7,245 nucleotides of DNA from the NCBI GenBank assembly GCA_003451635.1, contig DMAT01000184.1:1-7245 (forward strand), given 5' to 3'. A model generated the notes under the pieces. The model had not been told where the DNA came from. It saw only the letters and a program-made list of their open reading frames with translations, and did no database searches. The DNA comes from Syntrophus sp. (in: bacteria). Its GTDB lineage: Bacteria; Desulfobacterota; Syntrophia; Syntrophales; UBA8958. Shown here piece after piece: positions 1-5,871 of this stretch. The position numbers and the translations under genes were made by a program. Every line of letters starts with the position of its first letter. The first letter of the stretch is position 1.

Positions 1-1
1 T

Positions 2-934
2 ACCTTTTCCCGGGGCGGAGATCCCCAGATGAGGCCCATAGATATTAGGGATGCGGTTCGCGAATCCGTCAAATTGGTCCTCAGGGGATCAAATATCCAA
101 TGCCGTTATTATCTGGCAAAACATCTCCATCCCGTCCAGGCGGATGAAGCGCAGATCAGGCAGGCTATCGGCAACATTATCATTAATGCCGTGGAAGCTT
201 CTCCGACAGGGGGAGCTATTTCCGTCAAGGGGGAGAACGTCGCTTACCGAAGAAAGGCAGAGAAACCTTTTATAAAACTGACGATTTCCGATCGCGGTAA
301 AGGTATTTCCAAGGAAGCCTCGAGTAGAATATTCGATCCCTATTTTACGACCAAAGACATGGGGTCTTTGAAAGGAACAGGGTTGGGGCTCTCGATCAGC
401 TATTCTATCATTAAAAAGCACGGTGGTGATATCACGGTACAATCAGAGATTGGCAAAGGAACATCGGTCAGCATTTATCTGCCGGCATACGGTGATATTA
501 CGCAAGTTGTGAGCACTGTGAAGGAGGATTTGCCGGTTTCAGGACGGCCCGAAGCGGCTGTCAAACGCATCCTTGTGATGGACGATGAGGCATTGATCCG
601 GTCCTTCATGGAGGATACCATGTCCTTTCTCGGATATGACGTTACGACTTGCGATGAGGGGTCCAAAGCGGTGGAGATGTATGGAGAGGCAATGGCCACG
701 CGGCCATATGACCTGGTTGTCCTCGATTTGACCGTCCGGGGCGGTTGGGGAGGGCAGGAGACTATCCAGAGGCTTCTTGATGTCGATCCTGAGGTCATGG
801 CCATTATTTGCAGTGGTTACAGCAATGACCCGGTTATATCCCATTACGGCGCCTATGGATTTAAAGGGGCGTTGGCTAAACCAGCCTCCATAGACCAGAT
901 AAAGGCGACTCTAGACAAAATCTTCAATAATTAG
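2..934 (+). CDS. Hybrid sensor histidine kinase, C-terminal part (HATPase + receiver), 5'-truncated
   Basis: A membrane or cytosolic stimulus sensor that would autophosphorylate on His and pass phosphate to its own receiver domain. Only the last 310 residues are present. The frame is open to the left edge, and the codons before the ATG at 29 read FSRGGDPQ, the conserved stretch after the H-box helix in this family, so that ATG is internal and the real start lies outside the window. Counting from the codon at base 2, the HATPase_c domain shows an N-box (NIIINAVEA, about 58-66), G1 (DRGKGI, about 97-102), F-box (FDPYFTTK, about 111-118) and G2 (GTGLGLSI, about 125-132). The receiver follows a short linker, with the acidic pair D194/D195, phospho-acceptor D242 (codon 725-727), S271 and conserved K293. 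All catalytic residues in view are intact. The H-box and sensor domains are missing. Its stop lies one base from the stop of the convergent gene. Confidence 0.95.
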   Translation, partial: TFSRGGDPQMRPIDIRDAVRESVKLVLRGSNIQCRYYLAKHLHPVQADEAQIRQAIGNIIINAVEASPTGGAISVKGENVAYRRKAEKPFIKLTISDRGKGISKEASSRIFDPYFTTKDMGSLKGTGLGLSISYSIIKKHGGDITVQSEIGKGTSVSIYLPAYGDITQVVSTVKEDLPVSGRPEAAVKRILVMDDEALIRSFMEDTMSFLGYDVTTCDEGSKAVEMYGEAMATRPYDLVVLDLTVRGGWGGQETIQRLLDVDPEVMAIICSGYSNDPVISHYGAYGFKGALAKPASIDQIKATLDKIFNN

Positions 935-935
935 T

Positions 936-1241
936 CTATTTCTGATATCGGCGCATATTCCCCCATACTTCAGAACAGGCCCGCTGGTAGACAGGTTCAT
1001 CGACGGAATCCTTGAAGTTCGTATAATCCATTTCTTCCGTATACTTTTTAAGCATATCAACCACTTCCTGGCGGGGAAGCAGCGTCCGGTATAAGTAATC
1101 GCGGCTCGTTGTCTTGGTAATCTTGGCGTCGGGAAAGAGATTCTGAATATGATCGGGAAAACGGGCGCGGACAATCAGGATGTCAGGGTCGCGGAAATCC
1201 TGAATGATGGATAGAAATCCTTTATTAGTGAAGATCCACAT
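936..1241 (-). CDS. Small conserved protein of unknown function (101 aa)
   Basis: The function is not known. The protein begins MWIFTNKGFLS, followed by a DPDILIVRAR stretch, then YLYRTLLPR and a C-terminal segment containing MDYTNFKDSV and EVWGNM. From memory, this pattern matches a widespread family of roughly 100-residue proteins in bacteria and phages with no assigned role. It has no signal peptide or membrane segment and looks like a small alpha/beta cytosolic protein. I chose the ATG at 1241 because an AGGAAAGGG ribosome-binding site sits just upstream and because the family starts at this Met-Trp. The longer open frame reaching 1364 overlaps parA on the same strand and is spurious upstream of this Met. 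It is the last gene of the four-gene operon, 13 bases after the parA stop. Its own stop is one base from that of the convergent kinase gene. No terminator hairpin is visible between them. Confidence 0.85.
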   Translation of the reverse strand: MWIFTNKGFLSIIQDFRDPDILIVRARFPDHIQNLFPDAKITKTTSRDYLYRTLLPRQEVVDMLKKYTEEMDYTNFKDSVDEPVYQRACSEVWGNMRRYQK

Positions 1242-1254
1242 AGATGTCCCTTTC

Positions 1255-2049
1255 CTATGTCTTCCGGCGCTTCCCCGCGGTGGCGGGAGATGTCGGCTGT
1301 TCCCGTGCCGCAATTTCCTTGGCCAGGGCGAGGAAATCCTCGGCGCCGTAGCTTTTCGGGGCATAGGCGAAGATCGTCTGGCCGTAGCCGGGGGCCTCGG
1401 CGAGACTGATATTTTCTCGAATGATCGTATGGAAAAGCTTGTCGCCGAAGCGTTCGCTGATGATTTCGATGATGCCTTTGTTTAGTTTTTTCCGGGCGTC
1501 GTAACGGGTGCCGATGATCCCGGTAATCTCAAGATCTTTGTTTAGGCGCTTCTTGACCGTGTCGATCGTCTCGATGAGCTTGCTCATCCCCTTGAGGGCC
1601 AGAAATTCCGTCTGCAAGGGGATAAAAATCTCCTGGGCGGCGGTGAGGGCGTTGAGGGTCAGGATGCCGAGGGACGGCGGGCAATCCACAAGGATAAAGT
1701 CATAGCTTCCCGAGTGGCTGAGGGCTTCCCGGAGGAGAAACTCCCGGCCCGGGACCCCGGCCAGTTCCATCTCCAGCCCCGCAAGATCGAGGGAGGAGGG
1801 AATAACCGCGATTCCGTCTATTTGTAGAATGACATCATCTATCCGACGGGTGCCCTTGAAGACGTCGTAGATGGTCTGGGTGAGTTCATGGGCCTGTATC
1901 CCCAGGCAGTAAGTGAGATGCGCCTGGGGGTCGAGATCGATGAGAAGGACCTTTTTCCCGATTTTTTCCATTCCTGCGGCGATATTCAGGGTGCAGGTTG
2001 TTTTCCCGACGCCGCCCTTCTGATTGCATAAGGCGATGATCTTGCTCAT
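1255..2049 (-). CDS. ParA/Soj-family ATPase (orphan, no ParB)
   Basis: A P-loop ATPase of the deviant Walker A (ParA/MinD) superfamily. These cycle between an ATP-bound dimer on DNA or membrane and a free monomer, and position chromosomes, plasmids or protein complexes. Residues seen: deviant Walker A QKGGVGKTT (10-18) with signature Lys11 and catalytic-site Lys16, Walker A' DLDPQ (38-42), Walker B FILVDCPPS (118-126), and the C-terminal ISLAEAPGYGQTIFAYAP stretch (214-231), typical of chromosomal Soj/ParA. The length of 264 aa is normal, and there is no N-terminal helix-turn-helix of the plasmid ParA type Ia. The tail is short and basic (GKRRKT). A GGAGG ribosome-binding site stands 4-5 bases before the ATG. 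No ParB gene or parS-like repeat is visible in the window. The neighbours are the zinc-ribbon protein 21 bases upstream and the small protein 13 bases downstream, so a cargo-positioning role is more likely than chromosome partition. That last point is inference. Confidence 0.93.
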   Translation of the reverse strand: MSKIIALCNQKGGVGKTTCTLNIAAGMEKIGKKVLLIDLDPQAHLTYCLGIQAHELTQTIYDVFKGTRRIDDVILQIDGIAVIPSSLDLAGLEMELAGVPGREFLLREALSHSGSYDFILVDCPPSLGILTLNALTAAQEIFIPLQTEFLALKGMSKLIETIDTVKKRLNKDLEITGIIGTRYDARKKLNKGIIEIISERFGDKLFHTIIRENISLAEAPGYGQTIFAYAPKSYGAEDFLALAKEIAAREQPTSPATAGKRRKT

Positions 2050-2070
2050 GGGGCCTCCATTTCTAAATTT

Positions 2071-3288
2071 TTACATAAAAGCGCCAAAGGTCAGGGCGTT
2101 CCTGTCCAAGACGACCCTCATTTTTTCATGAATCAATTCGCGACCTTTTTCTACAAAAGGTTGATAAACAAGGAGCGAGTCTTCAATATTGATTTGCATG
2201 CGGCCGAGAGCTGCGAAAAAGGTCCGTTTATCCGTCACCATGCTGCCCAGGGTAATGTTGACGCTTTCCACCGCTTCCTTCAGGGGCAGGGTTGCCGGGT
2301 AAACGGGTTGGGTCGGAATCATTTCCACGTAATCATCATCGGGCTGGTAAATGGTTACCTGGCGCGCCCATCTAAGAAAGAGGGCAGGGTTGATCTTGAA
2401 TGCCGGAGCCCAGAAGAAGACCTGCTTTTCTTCCATAGCCGGTGTGATGGGCTTGGGAAGGTTGGCGATACGGACCAGATCGGCAAGAGAGGCCAAGGGA
2501 ATCCCGTCAAAACGGAGCTTCATGCGCCAGAAGGGTAAATAACGAAGCGGGGTTCCGGAGCCCTCCATGACGGCAAAAGGGATACTCTGAAGAGATGTGC
2601 CTTCACAGGACCACATGGATTGGCAGTTCTTGCAGCTCATCAGGAGGGTGTCCTTTGTCCCTTGCAGATCCTGACCACAATGGGGACACAGGGTGGCGAT
2701 AAACCGGGTGTGGTCCCGTTCCGATGGGTTCAGGACCGGGTACATCTTGCTGTCGTCGTCCGTCCATGGCACAACCGGTCTCTGATCAAAAGCATCATGT
2801 AAGGCATTTTTTTTCAAGACCATGGGGGTGTAGATGAGACTGACGGTGTCGCCGATGAAAATGTCCCGTGATTGAGCCCCTTTAGCCGGGATGTCCTGGG
2901 GAAGTGCCTGTTCCGCTTTCAGCGCCGGCCTGAGGAAATCGCCCGGCGTATCGGGGGTGAGAAACCTCAGCTTCATGGCTTGAGGGCGCACCCCCAGAGA
3001 AGGAACCAGGCCTTTGAGGGGAAGGGCCTTGAGGCTTGTATCGAAATAGCGGTTTGTGGTCTCCAGGGGCTTCATGGTGTAAGCGAGACCGCGGATTCGC
3101 CAGTAGGGCACATAGATGAGGTTATCTGCGGCAGGGGCGGGAATATAGTAGTGAAAAGGACCGGTAGAAACAATGAACAAGCGGATCCGGCAGAAGGTGC
3201 AGTCCAGAAGGCGGTCTGTTTCCTCCATGATTACCGGCCCTCCGCACTGGGGGCATTGATGCTGAATCTGCCAGTTAGATCCGTTCAC
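2071..3288 (-). CDS. Duplicated zinc-ribbon protein, unknown function (405 aa)
   Basis: I do not recognise a characterised homologue. The protein has two zinc-ribbon motifs with identical spacing, CxxC-14-CxxC: Cys12/15/30/33 and Cys201/204/219/222. Each is followed about 30 residues later by a matching hydrophobic-WR motif, YVPYWRIR (59-66) and YLPFWRMK (250-257). This points to an internal duplication of a roughly 190-residue unit. There is no clear membrane helix or signal peptide, so it is probably cytosolic and peripheral. The start is GTG at 3288, overlapping the 3' end of the SPFH gene by 14 bases. There is no strong ribosome-binding site of its own, which suggests translational coupling. 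The frame stays open further upstream but offers no ATG there. Its partner is probably the SPFH protein, since the two are adjacent, co-transcribed and both rich in zinc ribbons (inference). Confidence 0.88.
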   Translation of the reverse strand: MNGSNWQIQHQCPQCGGPVIMEETDRLLDCTFCRIRLFIVSTGPFHYYIPAPAADNLIYVPYWRIRGLAYTMKPLETTNRYFDTSLKALPLKGLVPSLGVRPQAMKLRFLTPDTPGDFLRPALKAEQALPQDIPAKGAQSRDIFIGDTVSLIYTPMVLKKNALHDAFDQRPVVPWTDDDSKMYPVLNPSERDHTRFIATLCPHCGQDLQGTKDTLLMSCKNCQSMWSCEGTSLQSIPFAVMEGSGTPLRYLPFWRMKLRFDGIPLASLADLVRIANLPKPITPAMEEKQVFFWAPAFKINPALFLRWARQVTIYQPDDDYVEMIPTQPVYPATLPLKEAVESVNITLGSMVTDKRTFFAALGRMQINIEDSLLVYQPFVEKGRELIHEKMRVVLDRNALTFGAFM

Positions 3289-4402
3289 CGCATTGGTTGC
3301 AGAACATGGATTTAGAGATGTTTTCCGTTCCGCACTTCAGGCATTTCGTTGGTTGAGGTTTTTGTTCCACCTGTTTGCCGCATTGGGTGCAAAATTTAGC
3401 ATTGGCGGCGAGGTTTTTCCCGCAATGAGGGCATTGCTGGAACACAAGGATCTGATGACCGCAACTGGGACAGAATTTTGCTTCTCTGGTAATTGCCTGC
3501 CGGCAGTCGGGACAATGGAATACCTCGACAGCGGACGCCGTCGGCTGTGTCGGTGACGGGCGGAAGGCATCGGCGAACATGGCGGGCATCATGAATCCCA
3601 TCCCCATGCCCATAGCGGCCCCCGTTTCTCCCTGATTCAGGGAGGCGTTTTCCATGGCCATGGCCGCCTTCATTTTCAGCAGTTTATTCAGATCATCGAA
3701 GACGCCCAGCTTGCTTTTGTCGTCGATGGCCTTCTGTACCTCCGGAGGCGGGGTGATGGAGTTGATATACAACGACGTCAAGCCAAGGCCAAACTGGCTG
3801 AAATCATTTGTTAACATGTCTCTAAGGCCGTCGGAGAGCTCATTGTAACGGGCCGGAAGATTGAAGATCGTATCAATGTTTTCTCCCATGAAGTCATTGA
3901 AACGGGAGACGATAACGCGATTCAGGTATTCGGAGATTGCCTCCGTGGCATAGACGCCCTGGGTGCCGACGAGACTGTTGATGAACAGGACCGGCTGGAG
4001 GATACGGATATTAAACACCCCGAAGGCCCGCAGACGGATCAGACCCAGTTCGGCATCACGAAAGGCGACGGGGTCCCTCGTTCCCCAAGTTAAATTTGTG
4101 AAGATCTTCAGATTGGCGAAGTAGACCTCCGCCCGCAGGGGGCTGGTCATACCCCAGGGCAGGCTGAGGATCTTGGTCAGAACAGGAATGTTTGCCGTTT
4201 TCAGGGTGTGACGTCCCGGTCCGAAGGCGTCGCAGGCCTTGCCTTGATAAAAGAAGACCGCCGCCTGGCTTTCCCGGACGGTCAGTTGGGCTCCCCACTT
4301 TATCTCCCCGGAACCCTCCTGAGGGATTCTCTGCACCATTTGTTTGCCCGACTCATCAAACCACTCGATCACTTCCAGAAAGACGACATTGTCCGTACCC
4401 AT
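3275..4402 (-). CDS. SPFH/Band-7 domain protein with three C-terminal zinc ribbons (YdjI-like)
   Basis: A membrane-associated scaffold-type protein. The SPFH-like region spans roughly residues 35-235, including a KWGAQLTVRESQAAVF stretch, FGPGRHTL, a LRAFGVFNIRI strand and TSLYINSITPPPEVQKAID, all typical of the bacterial SPFH group that includes Bacillus YdjI. A Met/Gly/Ala-rich linker (about 262-276) leads into three zinc ribbons, each CxxC-10-CxxC: Cys297/300/311/314, 324/327/338/341 and 354/357/368/371. There is no N-terminal transmembrane helix, so membrane contact would be peripheral. I prefer the ATG at 4402 (375 aa). A GTG at 4411 would add three residues, but the GAGGGG/GGAG ribosome-binding sequence fits only the ATG. 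It is the first gene of a four-gene operon with its own promoter. In Bacillus, YdjI lies with pspA-like ydjF and supports PspA function. No pspA is seen here, so a link to envelope stress is only analogy. Confidence 0.9.
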   Translation of the reverse strand: MGTDNVVFLEVIEWFDESGKQMVQRIPQEGSGEIKWGAQLTVRESQAAVFFYQGKACDAFGPGRHTLKTANIPVLTKILSLPWGMTSPLRAEVYFANLKIFTNLTWGTRDPVAFRDAELGLIRLRAFGVFNIRILQPVLFINSLVGTQGVYATEAISEYLNRVIVSRFNDFMGENIDTIFNLPARYNELSDGLRDMLTNDFSQFGLGLTSLYINSITPPPEVQKAIDDKSKLGVFDDLNKLLKMKAAMAMENASLNQGETGAAMGMGMGFMMPAMFADAFRPSPTQPTASAVEVFHCPDCRQAITREAKFCPSCGHQILVFQQCPHCGKNLAANAKFCTQCGKQVEQKPQPTKCLKCGTENISKSMFCNQCGERI

Positions 4403-4437
4403 GATCTCCACCCCTCATGTTTAAATATTCCACGAAT

Positions 4438-4466
4438 TTTATAGAGAAAGGACCGGGTCATGTCAA
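4438..4466 (-). promoter_or_regulatory. Sigma-70 promoter of the SPFH/zinc-ribbon/ParA operon
   Basis: On the minus strand, -35 TTGACA (4461-4466) and -10 TATAAA (4438-4443) are separated by exactly 17 bases. That is 6/6 and 5/6 matches to consensus. Transcription should start near 4431, leaving a leader of about 29 bases before the ATG at 4402. The strength of the match suggests high expression unless repressed. A palindrome overlapping the -35 could provide that repression. Confidence 0.72.
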
Positions 4467-4485
4467 GGACAAAGCTTGTCCTTGA
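4463..4485. promoter_or_regulatory. Perfect 10-3-10 palindrome overlapping the -35 box (candidate operator)
   Basis: The arms TCAAGGACAA (4463-4472) and TTGTCCTTGA (4476-4485) are perfect reverse complements separated by AGC. The palindrome covers four bases of the -35 hexamer of the SPFH operon and extends upstream from it, the typical position for a dimeric repressor or an activator. No T-tract follows on either strand, so it is a poor terminator. No regulator gene is recognisable nearby. Confidence 0.5.
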
Positions 4486-4649
4486 GTGTGCGATAAAATC
4501 GGCGGTAGCATTGAAAACTCGATTTCCTTACTCCTGGTGCGATTACATCGAAGCATGACGCATCGTAAAGAAGAGGCGTGCCGGAAAGGAATGTCCTAAA
4601 AACGCATCAAAATGCCTGTCTGATGGGTGACTCGACCGAAATGTGAGCC

Positions 4650-4813
4650 GGCTGCTCAACAATGACTGTCGTCAATCTGCATCCCTCGCCCCAAGGTATC
4701 GCCGCCCATGATTTGATGGAAATGTCCATTGACAGGCAAAAACAGCATCCCTATACTCCGAGCGTCGAAAAGGGAGCTGTCGGTTGACGGACAACAGTCA
4801 TCGGTCAGCAGCC
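4650..4813. repeat. Imperfect inverted repeat, arms about 24 bases
   Basis: The arm at 4650-4673 (GGCTGCTCAACAATGACTGT and three further bases) resembles the reverse complement of 4791-4813 (GGCTGCTGACCGATGACTGT and three further bases), with about five mismatches. The arms enclose the plus-strand promoter at 4729-4757. This could be the ends of a decayed small mobile element, or chance. Confidence 0.3.
4729..4757 (+). promoter_or_regulatory. Near-consensus sigma-70 promoter inside the intergenic region
   Basis: -35 TTGACA (4729-4734), a 17-base spacer and -10 TATACT (4752-4757) give 11 of 12 consensus positions. Transcription would begin near 4764 on the plus strand. No open reading frame with a ribosome-binding site follows. 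The next genes on that side are on the opposite strand, and a plus-strand terminator lies at 5106-5130, so the product would be an RNA of up to about 365 bases. Confidence 0.55.
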
Positions 4814-5028
4814 TTACCGTCGCTATATCCAGTACAGCACGCCAAAGGAGAGCGCAAACGCCAACAGCGTTCATTTTTCATTACTGGCATTCAATCAGTT
4901 TAGTGGATTTAAAATCTGGTTGCCTTCCTTTAACCAAGGGTCAGGCAGTTTTGGCGGTCATGTTCTCTTGCGAATGATTATCAATTAACTGCATAAATGA
5001 TCGACAACTAGAAATCACTATTGTAGCA

Positions 5029-5079
5029 TACGAATAAGCGTCATTCTGCTGCGAAGTTGCAGAATGACGCTTATTCGTA
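5029..5079. repeat. Perfect 21-bp inverted repeat with 9-base loop
   Basis: The left arm 5029-5049 begins TACGAATAAGCG and the right arm 5059-5079 ends CGCTTATTCGTA. All 21 positions pair, with loop TGCGAAGTT. A further TGTAG (5022-5026) and CTACA (5085-5089) can pair outside an internal loop. No T-tract follows on either strand, so it is not a standard terminator. A palindromic repeat element, or an RNA stability or processing hairpin, fits better. Confidence 0.8.
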
Positions 5080-5105
5080 AGTCCCTACATTGTCTTGGTA
5101 AAACC

Positions 5106-5130
5106 AAGGGCGATCACGGCCCTTTTTTTT
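5106..5130 (+). terminator. Rho-independent terminator, strong on plus, possibly bidirectional
   Basis: The stem AAGGGC (5106-5111) pairs with GCCCTT (5119-5124) around a 7-base loop, and the T-run continues to 5130 (eight T in a row, two of them in the stem). On the minus strand the same stem is followed by GGTTTT, a weaker tail that could end the flavodoxin transcript about 60 bases after its stop. Confidence 0.65.
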
Positions 5131-5192
5131 AAATCCGACCAGCTCAGTTTCATTTCCGGGGTTGCAACCACATGTAAACAGGTTCCTTTGTC

Positions 5193-5681
5193 CTATAAGG
5201 CAGCGATAATGCCCTGGGCGAATTCACGTGCATCGGCAAGATCATGGTTATCGGGGTGTCGTTCCGCCCCCTGGGCCTCCTCAGCCCAGGCCTTGTGAGC
5301 GGGTTTGTTGATCAAGGCTTCAATAATATTCGGATCGACTTTACCGCGACAGCCAAAATGTCCAAGCACTTTATTTTTAGCAGCCACTCCCAAAGCATGT
5401 TCAAAGGCCTGCTTAGGCAAATGCCCACCTCTCATAGAGCCATGAGTAGAAAAGAAGGCAACGCGCTGGTCTTTCGGAAGACCCTTTATGAAGGTCTCGG
5501 CCTCGGCCGGGACACTATGAGCGTGCACGGGAAACCCAACAAACACAATGTCGTATCCTCCCTGGTCCTTTAATTCAGCGATGGGAATAAGGACTTTTTC
5601 TATGGATATTGCCTCATATATCGCCTTAGCCACTTTTCCCGTATTGCCTGTTTGAGTGTAGTATGTTACTAAAGCTTTCAT
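5193..5681 (-). CDS. Flavodoxin-family protein (162 aa)
   Basis: A small cytosolic FMN-binding protein, acting as an electron carrier or FMN-dependent reductase subunit. The N-terminal beta strand leads into the phosphate-binding loop YTQTGNT (8-14). GFPVHAHSVP (49-58) and FFSTHGSMRGG (77-87) correspond to flavin-contacting loops, and FGCRGKVDP (109-117) is common in this flavodoxin-like group. The C-terminus carries HPDNHDLADAREF (142-154), another feature of the group. Length and domain are complete. The start is secure: AAGGAGG lies a few bases before the ATG. It forms a single-gene unit with a predicted promoter at 5732-5759, and a possible terminator at 5106-5130 on the far side. The substrate or redox partner cannot be told. 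The frame stays open for 35 codons past the TAG stop, but I treat the stop as real. Confidence 0.9.
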   Translation of the reverse strand: MKALVTYYTQTGNTGKVAKAIYEAISIEKVLIPIAELKDQGGYDIVFVGFPVHAHSVPAEAETFIKGLPKDQRVAFFSTHGSMRGGHLPKQAFEHALGVAAKNKVLGHFGCRGKVDPNIIEALINKPAHKAWAEEAQGAERHPDNHDLADAREFAQGIIAAL

Positions 5682-5731
5682 TATACCTCCTTCTTAAGTA
5701 ATTATTTAATGTTATTTTCATTATTCTACGA

Positions 5732-5759
5732 CATATATCCAAAAAGACTTTCCTGTCAA
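5732..5759 (-). promoter_or_regulatory. Predicted promoter of the flavodoxin gene
   Basis: On the minus strand, TTGACA (5754-5759) and TATATG (5732-5737) are 16 bases apart, with the start expected near 5725. An AT-rich segment at 5707-5725 (AATAATGAAAATAACATTA on the minus strand) matches 12 of 19 positions of the classic Fur box and would overlap the start site. In such AT-rich sequence that match is weak evidence for iron control. Confidence 0.4.
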
Positions 5760-5871
5760 GGGAATTAGAACATCTAGGCGGTCCGGTCTGATAAGTTGTC
5801 AGATTGCCGATATAAATCATTATCTTGATGTCTTCTTCCATAACATTAACGATGGTCATTGCTCCTTCTCA

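Larger units (their letters stand above)
4486..5028. other. Non-coding intergenic stretch, no recognisable gene
   Basis: This is the bulk of a roughly 780-base gap between the SPFH operon and the flavodoxin gene. Open frames here (up to 82 codons) lack recognisable protein motifs and sensible ribosome-binding sites. It contains a near-consensus plus-strand promoter at 4729-4757, an imperfect inverted repeat (4650-4673 with 4791-4813) and a weak hairpin with a short T-run at 4857-4878. I see no tRNA, known riboswitch or insertion sequence in it. It could hold a decayed gene or a small RNA. Confidence 0.6.
4764..5130 (+). ncRNA. Candidate non-coding RNA (promoter-to-terminator span)
   Basis: The unit is defined only by its signals: the promoter at 4729-4757, the 21-bp hairpin at 5029-5079 and the intrinsic terminator at 5106-5130. 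A shorter form of about 115 bases could end at the weak AACGC/GCGTT hairpin followed by five T at 4857-4878. It does not resemble an RNA family I know. The start and end are predicted, and the RNA would not overlap the flavodoxin coding region at 5193. Confidence 0.3.

Noticed and set aside
29..31. ATG at 29 as the true start of the histidine kinase
   Set aside because: Conserved kinase residues continue upstream to the window edge and the H-box is missing, so the start lies outside.
1242..1364. N-terminal extension of the 101-aa protein to 142 residues
   Set aside because: The extension lies wholly over the parA 3' end in another frame, has an Arg/Pro-rich shadow composition, and a good ribosome-binding site supports the Met at 1241.
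4656..4874. 72-codon minus-strand and 82-codon plus-strand frames in the intergenic region as genes
   Set aside because: No ribosome-binding site fits. The plus-strand frame begins with the TTG of the -35 box, upstream of the predicted transcript start. No known motif is seen in either product.
4970..4990. Second Fur-box-like sequence (around GAATGATTATCAATT)
   Set aside because: About 12 of 19 matches, but it lies away from any gene start and in AT-rich sequence.
5085..5192. In-frame open extension of 35 codons beyond the flavodoxin TAG, suggesting readthrough or a recoded amber codon
   Set aside because: A stretch this long without a stop has an appreciable chance of occurring at random, the flavodoxin is complete at 162 aa, and a terminator stem lies inside the extension.
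5783..5806. Hairpin TCTGA/TCAGA between flavodoxin and htpX as the htpX terminator
   Set aside because: Only a five-pair core on the htpX strand and no T-tract after it.
5626..5859. 77-codon minus-strand frame starting just after the htpX stop, with an AAGGAG close before its ATG
   Set aside because: The AAGGAG is only two bases from the ATG, the frame runs over the flavodoxin promoter and 56 bases into its coding region, and the product shows no recognisable motif. It is possible but unsupported.
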